64,000 nt of DNA from Demequina muriae (GCF_030418295.1 NZ_JAUHQA010000001.1:1426001-1490000), one strand, 5' to 3'. Positions 44,857 through 53,667 are shown, counted from the first letter of the stretch. Made by a program: numbers and translations. Notes: generated by a model from the letters alone, not told the origin.

Positions 44857-47055
44857 TCACACGAGTGCCGGCTCGCGGTCGTCCTCTGAGACCGGCGGCG
44901 TCGCGGACGGCGCCTCGGTCGGCTTGTGGGTGATCCTGGGGAGCCACTCGAGCCACGAGGGCAGGTACCAGTTGGCCTTGTCGAGCCAGACCATGGCGGC
45001 GGGCACCAGGAGCACACGGATGATGGTCGCGTCGATCAGCACGCCGAGCGCGAGGCCGAAGCCCCATTGAGACAGCTCAGGGATGCCGGCCGCCGCGAAG
45101 CCGCTGAACACCGCGACCATGATGAGCGCCGCGCCGGTGATGAGCGGACCGGTGCGCGTCACCCCTTCGATGACGGCGGCCTTGGTGTCGCCGTGCGCGT
45201 CATAGTGCTCCTTCACACGGCTCAGCAGGAAGACGTGGTAGTCCATGGAGAGCCCGAACACCAGCGCGAAGATCATCACCGGCATGTAGGGCGAGATCCC
45301 GTCCAGGTCCGGGAGTCCGAGCACGCTCCCCCACCCCCACTGGTAGACCGCGACCAGGGCGCCGAACGTCGCGAGCGTGCCGAGCAGGTTCATCACGATC
45401 GCCTTCAGGGGCAGCACCACGGAGCGGAACATCAGCAGCAGCAGGACGAAGCTGACTCCCAGGATGATCGCGACCGCCCAGGGCGCCGCGGAGGCGAGCA
45501 GAGCGCCCTCATCCATGGCATAGGCGCGCGTGCCGCCCACGCTCGCCTCGGCTCCCGTGCCTGCGAGCGCGGCGGGAATCAGCGTCTCGCGCAAGCGCTC
45601 GATGGCCTGTTCCGCCTGCACGTCGCTCGCGTCGAACAGGTCGTGCGTGTCGACGAATGCGACGTCGCCTCGCCAGTCGACGGTGGTGCCCTCGAACGCC
45701 GGGTCCTCCTCGATCGCGCTGGCGAGCGCCTCCACCTGCGCCGGAGCGGCACCCGCGCCGGCGATCGACACGAGGGTCTGAGTGTCGGTCCAACCGAAGT
45801 CCTCGACGTACACGTCGTTGGCGCGGTGCGCGACGAAATCCTCGGGGAGCGAGTCCGGACCAGGGTTGGCGAAGTTCACGCCCAGCACCGGCGAGGCGAT
45901 CACGAGCAGGAGTCCTGCGCCCGCCGCGGCGGCCCATGCGGGACGCTTCACGACGCGCGTGGCGAGGCGCCGCCAACGATCCGATGCCATCCCGGGGTGG
46001 GCAGTGGGCACACGCCCCTTGTTCACGCGGTGACCCACCAGGCGCAGCACTGCGGGCATCAGGAACAGCGTGGCCGCGACCGAGGCGAAGGCCACCGCCA
46101 TGACGCCCACGCCGATGCCGAGGAACGTGTTGAGCGGCACGACGAGCAGGCCGCCCAGGGAGACCACCACGGTGGCGCCCGAGAACAGCACCGCGCGGTT
46201 GGCGGTGGCGCCGGTGGTGGTGATGGCGTCCATCACGGTGGCGCCGCCCGCGAGCTCTTCTCGGAAGCGCTGAACCGTGAGCAGCGAATAGTCGATGCCC
46301 AACGCGAGGCCTAGCATCGCGATGAAGATGGTCATCGAGTCAGACATCGGCACGCCATTGGCGTCGAGCACGCGCGCTACGAGGGCGCCCATCCCGGTTG
46401 CGGTGATGATCGACACGATCGCGACCAGCAGTGGCAGGCCGGCCGCCACCAGCGCCCCGAACACCACCACCAGGATCACGAGCGCGGCGATGAGGCCGAA
46501 CACCTCGCTGCGTGCGAGCTCCTCGGCGGCGAGCTCCGAGAACGCCAGGTTCGACGACTCGCGCCCATAGACGAAGGTCTCGACGCCCTCGTGCTCAAGC
46601 GCCGCGACGGCATCGACCGCCGCAGTGACCACCTCGGCATCGGCCGTGGTGTGGAAGGTGACCATCGCCGAGGCGCCGTTCTGTGCGACGGGAGCGCCGT
46701 CGGTGGGCGAGGCGACCGCCGTCACCCCCTCGACGCCTTGCACGGCTGCCGCAGCGTCGGCGATCGCCGCGTCGAAGGCGGGGTCTCCGAAGCGGTGCGA
46801 GTCAGACGTGATGATGACGGTCTCGGAATAGACCTCCTGGCCATCGACCGTCTGGCGAAGCTCGGCGTCGAGCGCCTCCGCCTCGTTGGCCTCGGTGGTG
46901 ACCAGGTTCTCCTGGATGGGGCTGACGTAGTTCCCGACGCTGCCGGCGAGAATCGCGGCCGTGATGAGGATGGCAAGCCACGCGCCGATGGTGAGCCAGG
47001 GCCGGCGCGCGGACGCCCGGGCGATGCGCCCGGTGAGTCCGATCGATGTGTTCAT
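44857..47055 (-). CDS. MMPL/RND family transporter
   Basis: A 732-residue membrane protein with two MMPL domains: membrane helix 1 after RIARASARRPWLTIGAW, a large extracytoplasmic loop, five helices with MLGLALGIDYSLLTVQRFREEL, then a second loop and five more helices with FGLSMDYHVFLLSRVKEHYD. The conserved GIDYS and SMDYH-type residues for proton relay are both present. These proteins export lipids or drugs. The ATG 47055 was chosen because it follows CTAAAGGAGA; the extension to 47109 is excluded. The tail is short and acidic. Probably operonic with the MDR gene. Confidence 0.93.
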   Translation of the reverse strand: MNTSIGLTGRIARASARRPWLTIGAWLAILITAAILAGSVGNYVSPIQENLVTTEANEAEALDAELRQTVDGQEVYSETVIITSDSHRFGDPAFDAAIADAAAAVQGVEGVTAVASPTDGAPVAQNGASAMVTFHTTADAEVVTAAVDAVAALEHEGVETFVYGRESSNLAFSELAAEELARSEVFGLIAALVILVVVFGALVAAGLPLLVAIVSIITATGMGALVARVLDANGVPMSDSMTIFIAMLGLALGIDYSLLTVQRFREELAGGATVMDAITTTGATANRAVLFSGATVVVSLGGLLVVPLNTFLGIGVGVMAVAFASVAATLFLMPAVLRLVGHRVNKGRVPTAHPGMASDRWRRLATRVVKRPAWAAAAGAGLLLVIASPVLGVNFANPGPDSLPEDFVAHRANDVYVEDFGWTDTQTLVSIAGAGAAPAQVEALASAIEEDPAFEGTTVDWRGDVAFVDTHDLFDASDVQAEQAIERLRETLIPAALAGTGAEASVGGTRAYAMDEGALLASAAPWAVAIILGVSFVLLLLMFRSVVLPLKAIVMNLLGTLATFGALVAVYQWGWGSVLGLPDLDGISPYMPVMIFALVFGLSMDYHVFLLSRVKEHYDAHGDTKAAVIEGVTRTGPLITGAALIMVAVFSGFAAAGIPELSQWGFGLALGVLIDATIIRVLLVPAAMVWLDKANWYLPSWLEWLPRITHKPTEAPSATPPVSEDDREPALV

Positions 47056-47204
47056 GTTCTTCTCCTTTAGAAGGGTGTGGCGGGTTGATGACCGCATCGG
47101 CGCCGGCACGGACGATGCGACCAGTGGTAGTGGTGCAGTTTTTGGGTGTGCTGAGTAGAGGTCGGGTGCCTGCGGCAGCCGAACCGTGATGGGTGAGAGG
47201 TGGT

Positions 47205-47444
47205 CTAGTCGGGGTCGTCGGGATACTGGAAGACGTCATCGAGCGGCACGGAGAAGGCCCGCGCGATCTGGAAGGCCATCTCGAGGGACGGCGAATACCG
47301 CCCCTGCTCGATGGCGATGACCGTCTGACGGGTGACGCCGATGCGCTCCGCCAGCTCGGCCTGCGTCAGCTCCCCGTGCGTGAACCGCAGCGCGCGGATG
47401 GAGTTGGTGACCCTGGTGTTCGGGGGTTTCGGAGAGCGGCCCAT
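47205..47444 (-). CDS. small XRE family regulator
   Basis: A 79-residue protein consisting of one helix-turn-helix domain (GELTQAELAERIGVTRQTVIAIEQGRYSPSLEMAFQIARAF). It resembles the YozG/HTH_3 single-domain regulators that are encoded with small membrane proteins. It is the last gene of a three-gene unit and overlaps the preceding membrane-protein gene by one base. The paired palindromes at 48379-48442 are its likely operators. A GGAGAGG ribosome-binding site precedes ATG 47444. Confidence 0.9.
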   Translation of the reverse strand: MGRSPKPPNTRVTNSIRALRFTHGELTQAELAERIGVTRQTVIAIEQGRYSPSLEMAFQIARAFSVPLDDVFQYPDDPD

Positions 47445-47941
47445 CAGAAGCCTCTCCGGTACGCGCGGATCTTCACGAACGCCTCGACGAGTGCGCCCAC
47501 GAAACCCGACAGGAAGGCGGCGTTGCCGATCCAGAAGGTGTCCGCGTCGATCATGGCGAGCACGAGCACGGCCAGCATGCCGAAGGACACGACGGTGGCG
47601 GTGGCCCGGTTGCCCAGGCGCTCGATCTGCTTGTCCCGCTCGTCCGAGCCCAGTTCGAGCTCGGGGTTGCGGCCGCGCGCGGCGAGGCCGATCGCGCTGC
47701 CGACGGCGGCGAGGATCGAGCCGATGATGGTGCCGCCGATGGAGATGCCGATGGCCCACAGCATCGGCACCACCCACGACACCTCGTCGATGGGCTGGCT
47801 GAGTGCGCGGGGAACCACCACGGCGAAGTACGCGACGGAGGTGGCGACGAACACCACCAAGTAGACCCAGACCGCGCGCTCCTCCATGGTCATCGGCGCC
47901 CGCTCGTCGTCCTCGGGCTGGCGGAGCTCGTGTGCGTTCAT
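47444..47941 (-). CDS. four-helix membrane protein beside XRE regulator
   Basis: A 165-residue protein with four predicted membrane helices (VWVYLVVFVATSVAYFAVVV, VVPMLWAIGISIGGTIIGSIL, TVVSFGMLAVLVLAMI, AAFLSGFVGALVEAFV). The loop between helices 2 and 3 is charged (GSDERDKQIERLGNRA), like the DUF2178 group. Function unknown. ATG 47941 follows a GAGGGAG site and overlaps the preceding gene by 4 bp. It is paralogous in topology to its upstream neighbour. Confidence 0.8.
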   Translation of the reverse strand: MNAHELRQPEDDERAPMTMEERAVWVYLVVFVATSVAYFAVVVPRALSQPIDEVSWVVPMLWAIGISIGGTIIGSILAAVGSAIGLAARGRNPELELGSDERDKQIERLGNRATATVVSFGMLAVLVLAMIDADTFWIGNAAFLSGFVGALVEAFVKIRAYRRGF

Positions 47942-48366
47942 GCGCGGACTCCCTCGCGGTACTCGGCGATCGCGACGCCCGCGCCAGCGAGCGAGCCGAG
48001 GAAGGGCCCGACGAACAGCACGTGGGCGACCCAGAAGTCGCTCGCCCCCTGGGTGAGCATGATGATCGCCGCCAGCACTGCGAGGCCCGTCAGGCCTGCG
48101 CCAGCGGCCTCGCCGTGCCGGAGGATCTCGACGTCGCGCACGTCCGTCACGCGCTGGCCACGCACGCGCCACCGGGTGGCGCCGTAGATGACGGCGTAGA
48201 GGCCGCCCCCGACGATCATGGTCCAGAGCAGCGGGCCCTGCCAGGCGACCTCGGTGAACGGCAGGTCGTCGGTCACGGCGCGGACGATCACGATCGCCCA
48301 GTACGCGGCGACGACGATGATGCTCAGCGCGAGCCCCACGATGGTGTTGCGTTCCTCGAAGGTCAT
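47938..48366 (-). CDS. four-helix membrane protein, first gene of XRE operon
   Basis: A 142-residue protein with four predicted helices (GLALSIIVVAAYWAIVIVRAV and similar) and the same charged loop between helices 2 and 3 (RDVEILRHGEAAG). It shares topology with the next gene, so the two may form a heteromer. I chose ATG 48366 because GGAG lies six bases upstream; ATG 48372 would have its ribosome-binding site adjacent to the codon. It is the promoter-proximal gene of a membrane-membrane-XRE unit. Confidence 0.8.
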   Translation of the reverse strand: MTFEERNTIVGLALSIIVVAAYWAIVIVRAVTDDLPFTEVAWQGPLLWTMIVGGGLYAVIYGATRWRVRGQRVTDVRDVEILRHGEAAGAGLTGLAVLAAIIMLTQGASDFWVAHVLFVGPFLGSLAGAGVAIAEYREGVRA

Positions 48367-48378
48367 GCCCATCTCCGA

Positions 48379-48442
48379 TGTTAAGAGTTCTTGACACGGT
48401 GAATGTAAGCCTTCGCTGACACCATGTCAAGAGTTATTGACA
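48379..48442 (-). promoter_or_regulatory. promoter of the XRE operon with two 18-bp operators
   Basis: The minus strand contains TTGACA (48430-48425), a 17-bp spacer and TACATT (48407-48402), close to a perfect vegetative promoter. Two near-palindromes, TGTTAAGAGTTCTTGACA (48379-48396) and TGTCAAGAGTTATTGACA (48425-48442), cover the start site and the -35. The arrangement is typical of a repressor binding two sites, most likely the XRE protein of the operon. Confidence 0.85.
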
Positions 48443-48519
48443 TTGGGAACGCGGCGGGGCCGTCGCCGACGGTCCGGAGGCGAAACAGAAGCGTCATCAA
48501 GCGGCCGTAGGCTGGCCGC

Positions 48520-50544
48520 ATGACCCATGTCGACGATGACGTGCTGGCCGCATGGGTGGCTGCCGTGGTGCCGGAGGCGGATGTCACCGTATCCGCCCCG
48601 CCGGTGGCAGCTCGTCTCGCCGCGATCCTCACCGACGACCACCCGGGCGGCACCGCTCGCTTCGCCGCGATGGCGGCCCGCATCCCTGCAGGCCACGCGG
48701 CCACGCGCCAGGATGACGTCGACGTGCGATGGTTCGCGCGCCTCGCCGCGCGCGTGCACCTGGCGGACTCGCGCACCTGGCGCGGACTCGGCTGGCGACC
48801 GTCGCCGATGTCGGTGCCGGAAGGGTCGGACATCGCCGACGAGGTGATCGCCTCGCTCGTGGGCCGCGCAGAGCTGCGGTCCCGCTACGACGCGGTCGTC
48901 ATCGGCTCGGGCGCGGGGGGCTCCGTCGCCGCCCAGGAGTACGCCGAAGCCGGCCTGCGCGTGCTCGTGATCGAGCGAGGCCACGCGCCCCCGACTCACG
49001 CGCTCGCGCGAGACCACCTGCGCAACCCGCGTGCCGATGCGGGCCTCGACGTGCTGACCGGCCCCTCCATCCATGGCAACCCCCGCGTGCTCGGGGACGG
49101 CACCGTGGTGACCTCCGCCGACCCACGGTGGGGCAACAACGCGATGACGCTGGGCGGCGGCACGCGCGTCTACGGCGGCCAGGCGTGGCGGTTCTCGCCG
49201 GACGACTTCCGGATGGCCTCCACGTACGGGGTGCCGGAGGGCAGCGCCTTGGCCGACTGGCCGGTGTCGTACCAGGACATGGAGCGCTACTACGCCCACG
49301 CGGAGTTCGAGTGGGGAGTGTCGGGGGCACCGGGCGACCCAGCGACGGAGGGGGTGCGATCGAGCCCGTACCCGCTGCCGCCGATGCCGCGCACACCCGG
49401 CGCGCACCGCCTCAAGGAGGGGGCCGATGCGCTCGGCTGGGAGACCCTGCCCGTGCCGCTGCTCGTCAACTCGGAGCCCTACCGGGGTCGCGCGGCGTGC
49501 GTACGGTGCGCGCAGTGCGTGGGATTCGCGTGCCCCGTGGGAGCGAAGGCAGGCGCGCAGAACACCACCCTGCAGCGCGCCGCGCGGACGGGCCGACTCT
49601 CCATCCTGGTGGGCGCGCAGGCCGTGCGGCTGACGACGGACCGCACCGGCCGCGTCACGGGAGTGGCGCTCCGCAGCGCCGACCCATCCGCGCGGTGGGA
49701 CGCCAGCGTCGAGGCGGAGCAGATCGTGCTCGCCGCAGGTGCAGTGGAGAGCGCTCGCCTCCTGCTGGCGAGTGCCCATTCCCTCGAGCCGACGGGCGTG
49801 GGCAATGCTCACGACCAGGTGGGGCGGCACCTCCAGGCCCATATCTACGCGGGGGCTCTGGGCATCTTCGCCGACCGGGTCGAGGACGGCACCGGACCGG
49901 GACCTGCGATCGCGACCAACGACTTCCGCCATGGGAATCCGGACGTGGTCGGCGGCGGCATGCTCGCGAACGACTTCGTGCCCACCCCCGCATCGGCCCT
50001 GGGATACCTGCAGGATGCAGGCCTGATTCCCCACGCGGGCCCCGGCATGGTGAGCGGTCTGCGCGATCTGGCGCCGCGCATGCAGCGGGTCGTGGGACCC
50101 GTTCACGAGGTCACGACGGCCGATGCGCGCGTCACGCTGGATGCGCGAGTCACCGACCACGCAGGCATGCCGGTGGCGAGGCTCTCGGGAGAGGTGCATC
50201 CCGAGGACCTGCGGGCTCAGCGGTTCCTCACGGAGCGGGCCGAGGAGTGGCTGCGCTCCTCGGGAGCAACCACCGTGGTGCCGATGGGCCTGCGCAGGCC
50301 CGGCGGAGGCCCGAGTGTGGGACAGCACCAGGCGGGCACGTGCCGCATGGGCGACGATCCCGGCACGTCCGTGGTGGACCCGCTCGGCCGAGTGTGGGGC
50401 CACGACAACCTGCGCGTCGTCGATGCCTCCGTGCATGTGACGAACGGGGGAGTGAATCCCGTGCTGACCGTGATCGCCAACGCGTACCGGATCATGGATG
50501 CCGCCGTGGGTGTCCGCGAGGCCGACGAGGCGTACAGCGAGTGA
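48520..50544 (+). CDS. GMC oxidoreductase with cysteine cluster
   Basis: A 674-residue FAD-dependent GMC oxidoreductase. An about 120-residue N-terminal extension resembling the gluconate 2-dehydrogenase subunit 3 fold precedes the flavin domain: FAD loop VVIGSGAGGSVAAQEYAEAG, LGGGTRVYGG, and the C-terminal HQAGTCRMG and NPVLTVIANAYR with active-site His/Asn. A cysteine run CVRCAQCVGFACPVGAK suggests an iron-sulfur cluster. It would oxidise an alcohol or sugar. A TAGGCT six bases before ATG 48520 supports a leaderless mRNA. Confidence 0.9.
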   Translation: MTHVDDDVLAAWVAAVVPEADVTVSAPPVAARLAAILTDDHPGGTARFAAMAARIPAGHAATRQDDVDVRWFARLAARVHLADSRTWRGLGWRPSPMSVPEGSDIADEVIASLVGRAELRSRYDAVVIGSGAGGSVAAQEYAEAGLRVLVIERGHAPPTHALARDHLRNPRADAGLDVLTGPSIHGNPRVLGDGTVVTSADPRWGNNAMTLGGGTRVYGGQAWRFSPDDFRMASTYGVPEGSALADWPVSYQDMERYYAHAEFEWGVSGAPGDPATEGVRSSPYPLPPMPRTPGAHRLKEGADALGWETLPVPLLVNSEPYRGRAACVRCAQCVGFACPVGAKAGAQNTTLQRAARTGRLSILVGAQAVRLTTDRTGRVTGVALRSADPSARWDASVEAEQIVLAAGAVESARLLLASAHSLEPTGVGNAHDQVGRHLQAHIYAGALGIFADRVEDGTGPGPAIATNDFRHGNPDVVGGGMLANDFVPTPASALGYLQDAGLIPHAGPGMVSGLRDLAPRMQRVVGPVHEVTTADARVTLDARVTDHAGMPVARLSGEVHPEDLRAQRFLTERAEEWLRSSGATTVVPMGLRRPGGGPSVGQHQAGTCRMGDDPGTSVVDPLGRVWGHDNLRVVDASVHVTNGGVNPVLTVIANAYRIMDAAVGVREADEAYSE

Positions 50545-50582
50545 CCCGGAATCTCCCGACCGACGCGCACGTTGCTCCCGCC

Positions 50583-51239
50583 ATGACTGACACCGCTGCG
50601 CCCGCCGCCCTCCGCATCGACACCTGGGCCGACATCGTCTGCCCGTGGTGCTACGTGGGTGAGGCGCGCCTGCGGGCCGCCGCCGAGACCGGGCCCACTC
50701 CCGTCGAGCTGGTGGTGCACGCGTTCGAGCTCGATCCGTCGCATTCGCACCCCGAGCGCGTGATCGACATGCTGTCGCGCAAGTTCGGCGCCTCGCCGGA
50801 GCAGGCGGCGCAGATGGATGGCCGCGTGGCGGAGCTCGCCCGTGCAGAAGGGCTGCCGTACTCGTCCGACCGCGTGACGGCGAACACGTTCGATGCCCAC
50901 CGGCTCATCGCGGCCGCGGCCGTCGACGGACATAGCCTTGAAGTGCGCGAAGCGATCCAGCGCGGGCACTTCGACGGCACGGTCGACATCTCCGATCACG
51001 GGGCGCTGGCGGACGCCGCCGCCACCGCAGGCATGACCCGCGATCGTGCGGTGGAGATGCTCGCTGGCGAGGATTTCGCGGACGCCGTGCGTGCCGATCA
51101 GGCACAGGCACGCGAGCTCGGCGCCACCGGAGTGCCGTTCACCGTGGTCGGTGGGCGACTCGCGATCCCTGGCTGCGTCGAGACCGCGCAGTACGCCGAG
51201 GTCATCGAGCGCGTGGCCGCCGAGGCCGTCGCCGGCTGA
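50583..51239 (+). CDS. DsbA family (FrnE-like) oxidoreductase
   Basis: A 218-residue thioredoxin-fold protein of the FrnE/2-hydroxychromene-isomerase-like DsbA group. The redox motif CPWC is in WADIVCPWCYVGE; the cis-Pro loop is GATGVPFTVVGG. No signal peptide, so it acts in the cytoplasm. It is 38 bp downstream of the GMC gene on the same strand. Function is probably disulfide-linked isomerase or stress-related reduction. Confidence 0.9.
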   Translation: MTDTAAPAALRIDTWADIVCPWCYVGEARLRAAAETGPTPVELVVHAFELDPSHSHPERVIDMLSRKFGASPEQAAQMDGRVAELARAEGLPYSSDRVTANTFDAHRLIAAAAVDGHSLEVREAIQRGHFDGTVDISDHGALADAAATAGMTRDRAVEMLAGEDFADAVRADQAQARELGATGVPFTVVGGRLAIPGCVETAQYAEVIERVAAEAVAG

Positions 51240-51321
51240 CCGGCCCGCCGCTCGCGGCCCGCACCCCAGCCTCTCGCTCCACTCTCGCCCCGCTCCCCGC
51301 GCCCTGCATGCGCGTTTCCTC

Positions 51322-51383
51322 GCGCAAGTGTCGAAATCTGTGCGCTTCCACCCCTGCCAGTGCACGGTTCTCGACACTTGCGC
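51322..51383. repeat. 13-bp inverted repeat in intergenic region
   Basis: GCGCAAGTGTCGA (51322-51334) is repeated inverted as TCGACACTTGCGC (51371-51383). The similarity extends a few more bases beyond the 13-mer. It lies between the DsbA-like gene and the ArsR promoter and could be a terminator-like structure or a small interspersed repeat. Confidence 0.6.
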
Positions 51384-51405
51384 CTGGTGGTGCGGTACAG
51401 ATCTC

Positions 51406-51451
51406 TTGACACGCGCATCGGCCGGTCGTAATGTACAACCAAATGGTTGTA
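51406..51451 (+). promoter_or_regulatory. arsR-type promoter with TACAACCA/TGGTTGTA operator
   Basis: TTGACA (51406-51411), a 17-bp spacer and TAATGT (51429-51434) form a consensus promoter. The palindrome TACAACCA-AA-TGGTTGTA (51434-51451) overlaps the -10 end and the start codon at 51443, an operator layout typical of ArsR repressors that sit with AHSA1 proteins. The spacer contains a GCATCGGCC word. Confidence 0.88.
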
Positions 51452-51784
51452 GAAGCTGAACTCACCGACGACGAGGTTGACCGGATCTTCCGGGCCCTCG
51501 CCGATTCCACGCGCCGCGACATCGTGCGCCGCAGCCTCGCAGGCGAGGCGTCGGTCACCGAGCTCGCTCATGCGTACGACATGTCCTTCGCGGCGGTCCA
51601 GAAGCACGTCGCGATCCTGGAGGGAGCCGGTCTCGTGACTAAGCATCCCCACGGCCGCGAGCGCAAGGTGCGCGGCAATCCCCAAGCGATCCGGCGCGCC
51701 CAAGCGCTGCTGGACGCATACGAGCAGATCTGGCGCGCACGCGTCGACCGGCTCGACGCGTTGCTCGCCGACGCCCCCGAGTAG
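51443..51784 (+). CDS. ArsR family transcriptional regulator
   Basis: A 113-residue winged-helix repressor of the SdpR-like ArsR group: DRIFRALADSTRRDIVRRSLAG, then ASVTELAHAYDMSFAAVQKHVAILEGAGLV and HGRERKVRGNP. No metal-binding cysteines. ATG 51431 is in frame but lies within the -10 element; ATG 51443, nine bases after it, is taken as start and the mRNA is leaderless. It is followed at 22 bp by the AHSA1 gene, which it should regulate. The operator covers its own start. Confidence 0.9.
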   Translation: MVVEAELTDDEVDRIFRALADSTRRDIVRRSLAGEASVTELAHAYDMSFAAVQKHVAILEGAGLVTKHPHGRERKVRGNPQAIRRAQALLDAYEQIWRARVDRLDALLADAPE

Positions 51785-51806
51785 CCCACCGCAGGAAGGC
51801 CCCGCC

Positions 51807-52778
51807 ATGCCCATCACCTCAGTCGACAAGGACCTCGACGCGCTCACCATGACGGTGATCGCCGATTTCGCCGCCAGCCGCCAGCGCCTCTGGGAGGCCT
51901 ACACCGACCCCCGCCAGATCGAGAAGTTCTGGGGTCCGGTCGGGTGGCCCGCGACCTTCACCCGCCACGACGTCTTCCCCGGCGGGCGCAGCAACTACGT
52001 GATGACCGGCCCGGACGGGGAGAGCTCGGGAGGCTTCTGGGAGTTCCTGGCGGTCGACCCCGGCCACTCCTTCGAGGTCCGAGACGGCTTCGCGGACGAC
52101 TCCGGCAACGAGAACACCGAGATGCCGTCGATGCGCATGACGTTCCAGTTCGAGGACACCGACGGTGGCTCCCGGCTGGTCACCACCACGCACTTCGGCT
52201 CTCTCGACCAGCTCGAGCAGTTGATCGGGATGGGCATGGAGGAGGGCATGACGTCCGCAATGGGCCAGATCGATGACGTGCTGGCGGACCTCGAGTCCTT
52301 CGCCGCCGGCCGGTCGGCGGAGGCGCAGATCCTCTCCGACACCCAGGTGCGGGTGTCCCGTGTGATCCGGGGCACCCCGGAGCAGATCTGGCGGGCCCAC
52401 CACGACCCCGACCTCATGAAGCGCTGGCTGCTGGGCCCCGACGGCTGGACCATGCCGGTCTGCGAGATCGCTCAGAACGTGGGCGACACGTACCGCAACG
52501 AGTGGGAGGACGAGAACGGGGAGAACAGGTTCGGCTTCACGGGCGAGCTGCTCGAGGCCGAGGCCCCGTTCCGCGAAGTCACCACCGAGTCCATGATCGG
52601 GATGGAGGGCGAGTCCAACATCAACGAGCTGACGCTCATCCCCGTCGATGGCGGCACCCTGCTCACGGTCGTGATCACCTACCCGAACGCCGAGGTCCGG
52701 GACATGGTGCTCGGCACGGGCATGGTGGACGGCATGGAGACCAGCTACGCCCGGCTCGAGGACGAGGTGTTCGTATGA
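51807..52778 (+). CDS. tandem AHSA1/SRPBCC domain protein
   Basis: A 323-residue protein made of two SRPBCC (Bet v1-like) domains. Domain 1 begins MTVIADFAASRQRLWEAYTDPRQIEKFWGP; domain 2 begins VRVSRVIRGTPEQIWRAHHDPDLMKRWLLGP (about residue 182); each has the expected Glu/Pro-Gly-Gly or cavity residues. Members bind hydrophobic ligands or act like Aha1 domains; partner ArsR regulators are the rule. A GCAGGAAGG ribosome-binding site precedes ATG 51807. It overlaps the next gene by 4 bp. Confidence 0.9.
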   Translation: MPITSVDKDLDALTMTVIADFAASRQRLWEAYTDPRQIEKFWGPVGWPATFTRHDVFPGGRSNYVMTGPDGESSGGFWEFLAVDPGHSFEVRDGFADDSGNENTEMPSMRMTFQFEDTDGGSRLVTTTHFGSLDQLEQLIGMGMEEGMTSAMGQIDDVLADLESFAAGRSAEAQILSDTQVRVSRVIRGTPEQIWRAHHDPDLMKRWLLGPDGWTMPVCEIAQNVGDTYRNEWEDENGENRFGFTGELLEAEAPFREVTTESMIGMEGESNINELTLIPVDGGTLLTVVITYPNAEVRDMVLGTGMVDGMETSYARLEDEVFV

Positions 52779-53029
52779 GCGAGGCACACCCGCACCGGGT
52801 CGTGGCCCCCGAGGTGGACCCTGGCGTCAGGGTCAAGGGTCCCGCCTCCTACTTCCCGTCGATCGAGCGGACGTACGGACGGCCCGTCCAGGACTGGCTC
52901 GACCTCGCTGCGGATCGGCTCGACGATCACCGGCACATGGAGGTGGTCGAATGGCTCAAGTCGGACCACGGGCTGGGGCACGGTCACGCGAACGCGATCG
53001 TCGCGTACGTCAAGGCGAAGCTCGCCTGA
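52775..53029 (+). CDS. DUF4287 single-domain protein
   Basis: An 84-residue protein with the DUF4287 pattern: YFPSIERTYGRPVQDWLDLAADRL, then VVEWLKSDHGLGHGHANAIVAYVKAKLA. It is coupled by ATGA overlap to the AHSA1 gene and so belongs to the ArsR operon. DUF4287 also forms the N-terminal half of the protein at 13050. Function unknown, but operon membership with an SRPBCC protein is an informative clue. Confidence 0.85.
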   Translation: MSEAHPHRVVAPEVDPGVRVKGPASYFPSIERTYGRPVQDWLDLAADRLDDHRHMEVVEWLKSDHGLGHGHANAIVAYVKAKLA

Positions 53030-53056
53030 CCCCCGCTTCCCGCTTTCCGCTTCGGC

Positions 53057-53644
53057 TCACATGGCGCCGTAGATGTAGAACAGTGCACCGGCGAAGACCG
53101 CCGTGGTCGCGCAGGCCAGGAGTATGCCGGGCGCGTTGCGGAGTCGGGTGATGGCGAGCCACACCAGCACGCCGACCCCGACGACAACGGCTGACCACCA
53201 GTAGGCGACGGGCGTGGTGTCTGCGACCCTGAGGAGCCCGTGCGCCGCCTCCCCGATCGCCACTCCAGGAAACACCGCCGCCGCGACCGCGCGCAGCGTC
53301 CACGAGTGCGAGTGGCGCAGAGTCCACAGCGCATAACCCATCGCGGCCCCGGCGATCACGCCAGCCGTGCACCACATCAGCACCATCGAGGTGCTCACGC
53401 CGTAGCCCCTCAGCGCGGAGGTGGCGTAGTACCCGACCATCGCCATCGGACCGGCTGCGGCTCCCGTCGCCATCCGCGCCCACACCGAACGAGTTGCCAT
53501 CGACACGGCGGCGGCGAGCGCGACGACCGGAGCGGCGGAGTTGAAGAGCGGTGCGAGCACCTCGGGTGAGAAGGTCTGTCCGAAGGAGATGACGACGCCG
53601 GCGAGGAGCGCGCCGACAAGAGCGAGGGGTGCACGGAGTGACAT
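53057..53644 (-). CDS. DUF6518 membrane protein
   Basis: A 195-residue integral membrane protein with six predicted helices (LALVGALLAGVVISFGQTF through ILLACATTAVFAGALFYIYG) and the DUF6518 features. Function unknown. A TATACT hexamer six bases before ATG 53644 is a good leaderless promoter. It is convergent with the DUF4287 gene and divergent from the ABC-F region. Confidence 0.78.
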   Translation of the reverse strand: MSLRAPLALVGALLAGVVISFGQTFSPEVLAPLFNSAAPVVALAAAVSMATRSVWARMATGAAAGPMAMVGYYATSALRGYGVSTSMVLMWCTAGVIAGAAMGYALWTLRHSHSWTLRAVAAAVFPGVAIGEAAHGLLRVADTTPVAYWWSAVVVGVGVLVWLAITRLRNAPGILLACATTAVFAGALFYIYGAM

Positions 53645-53667
53645 GCGGGGAGTATAGATCGGCGCGT

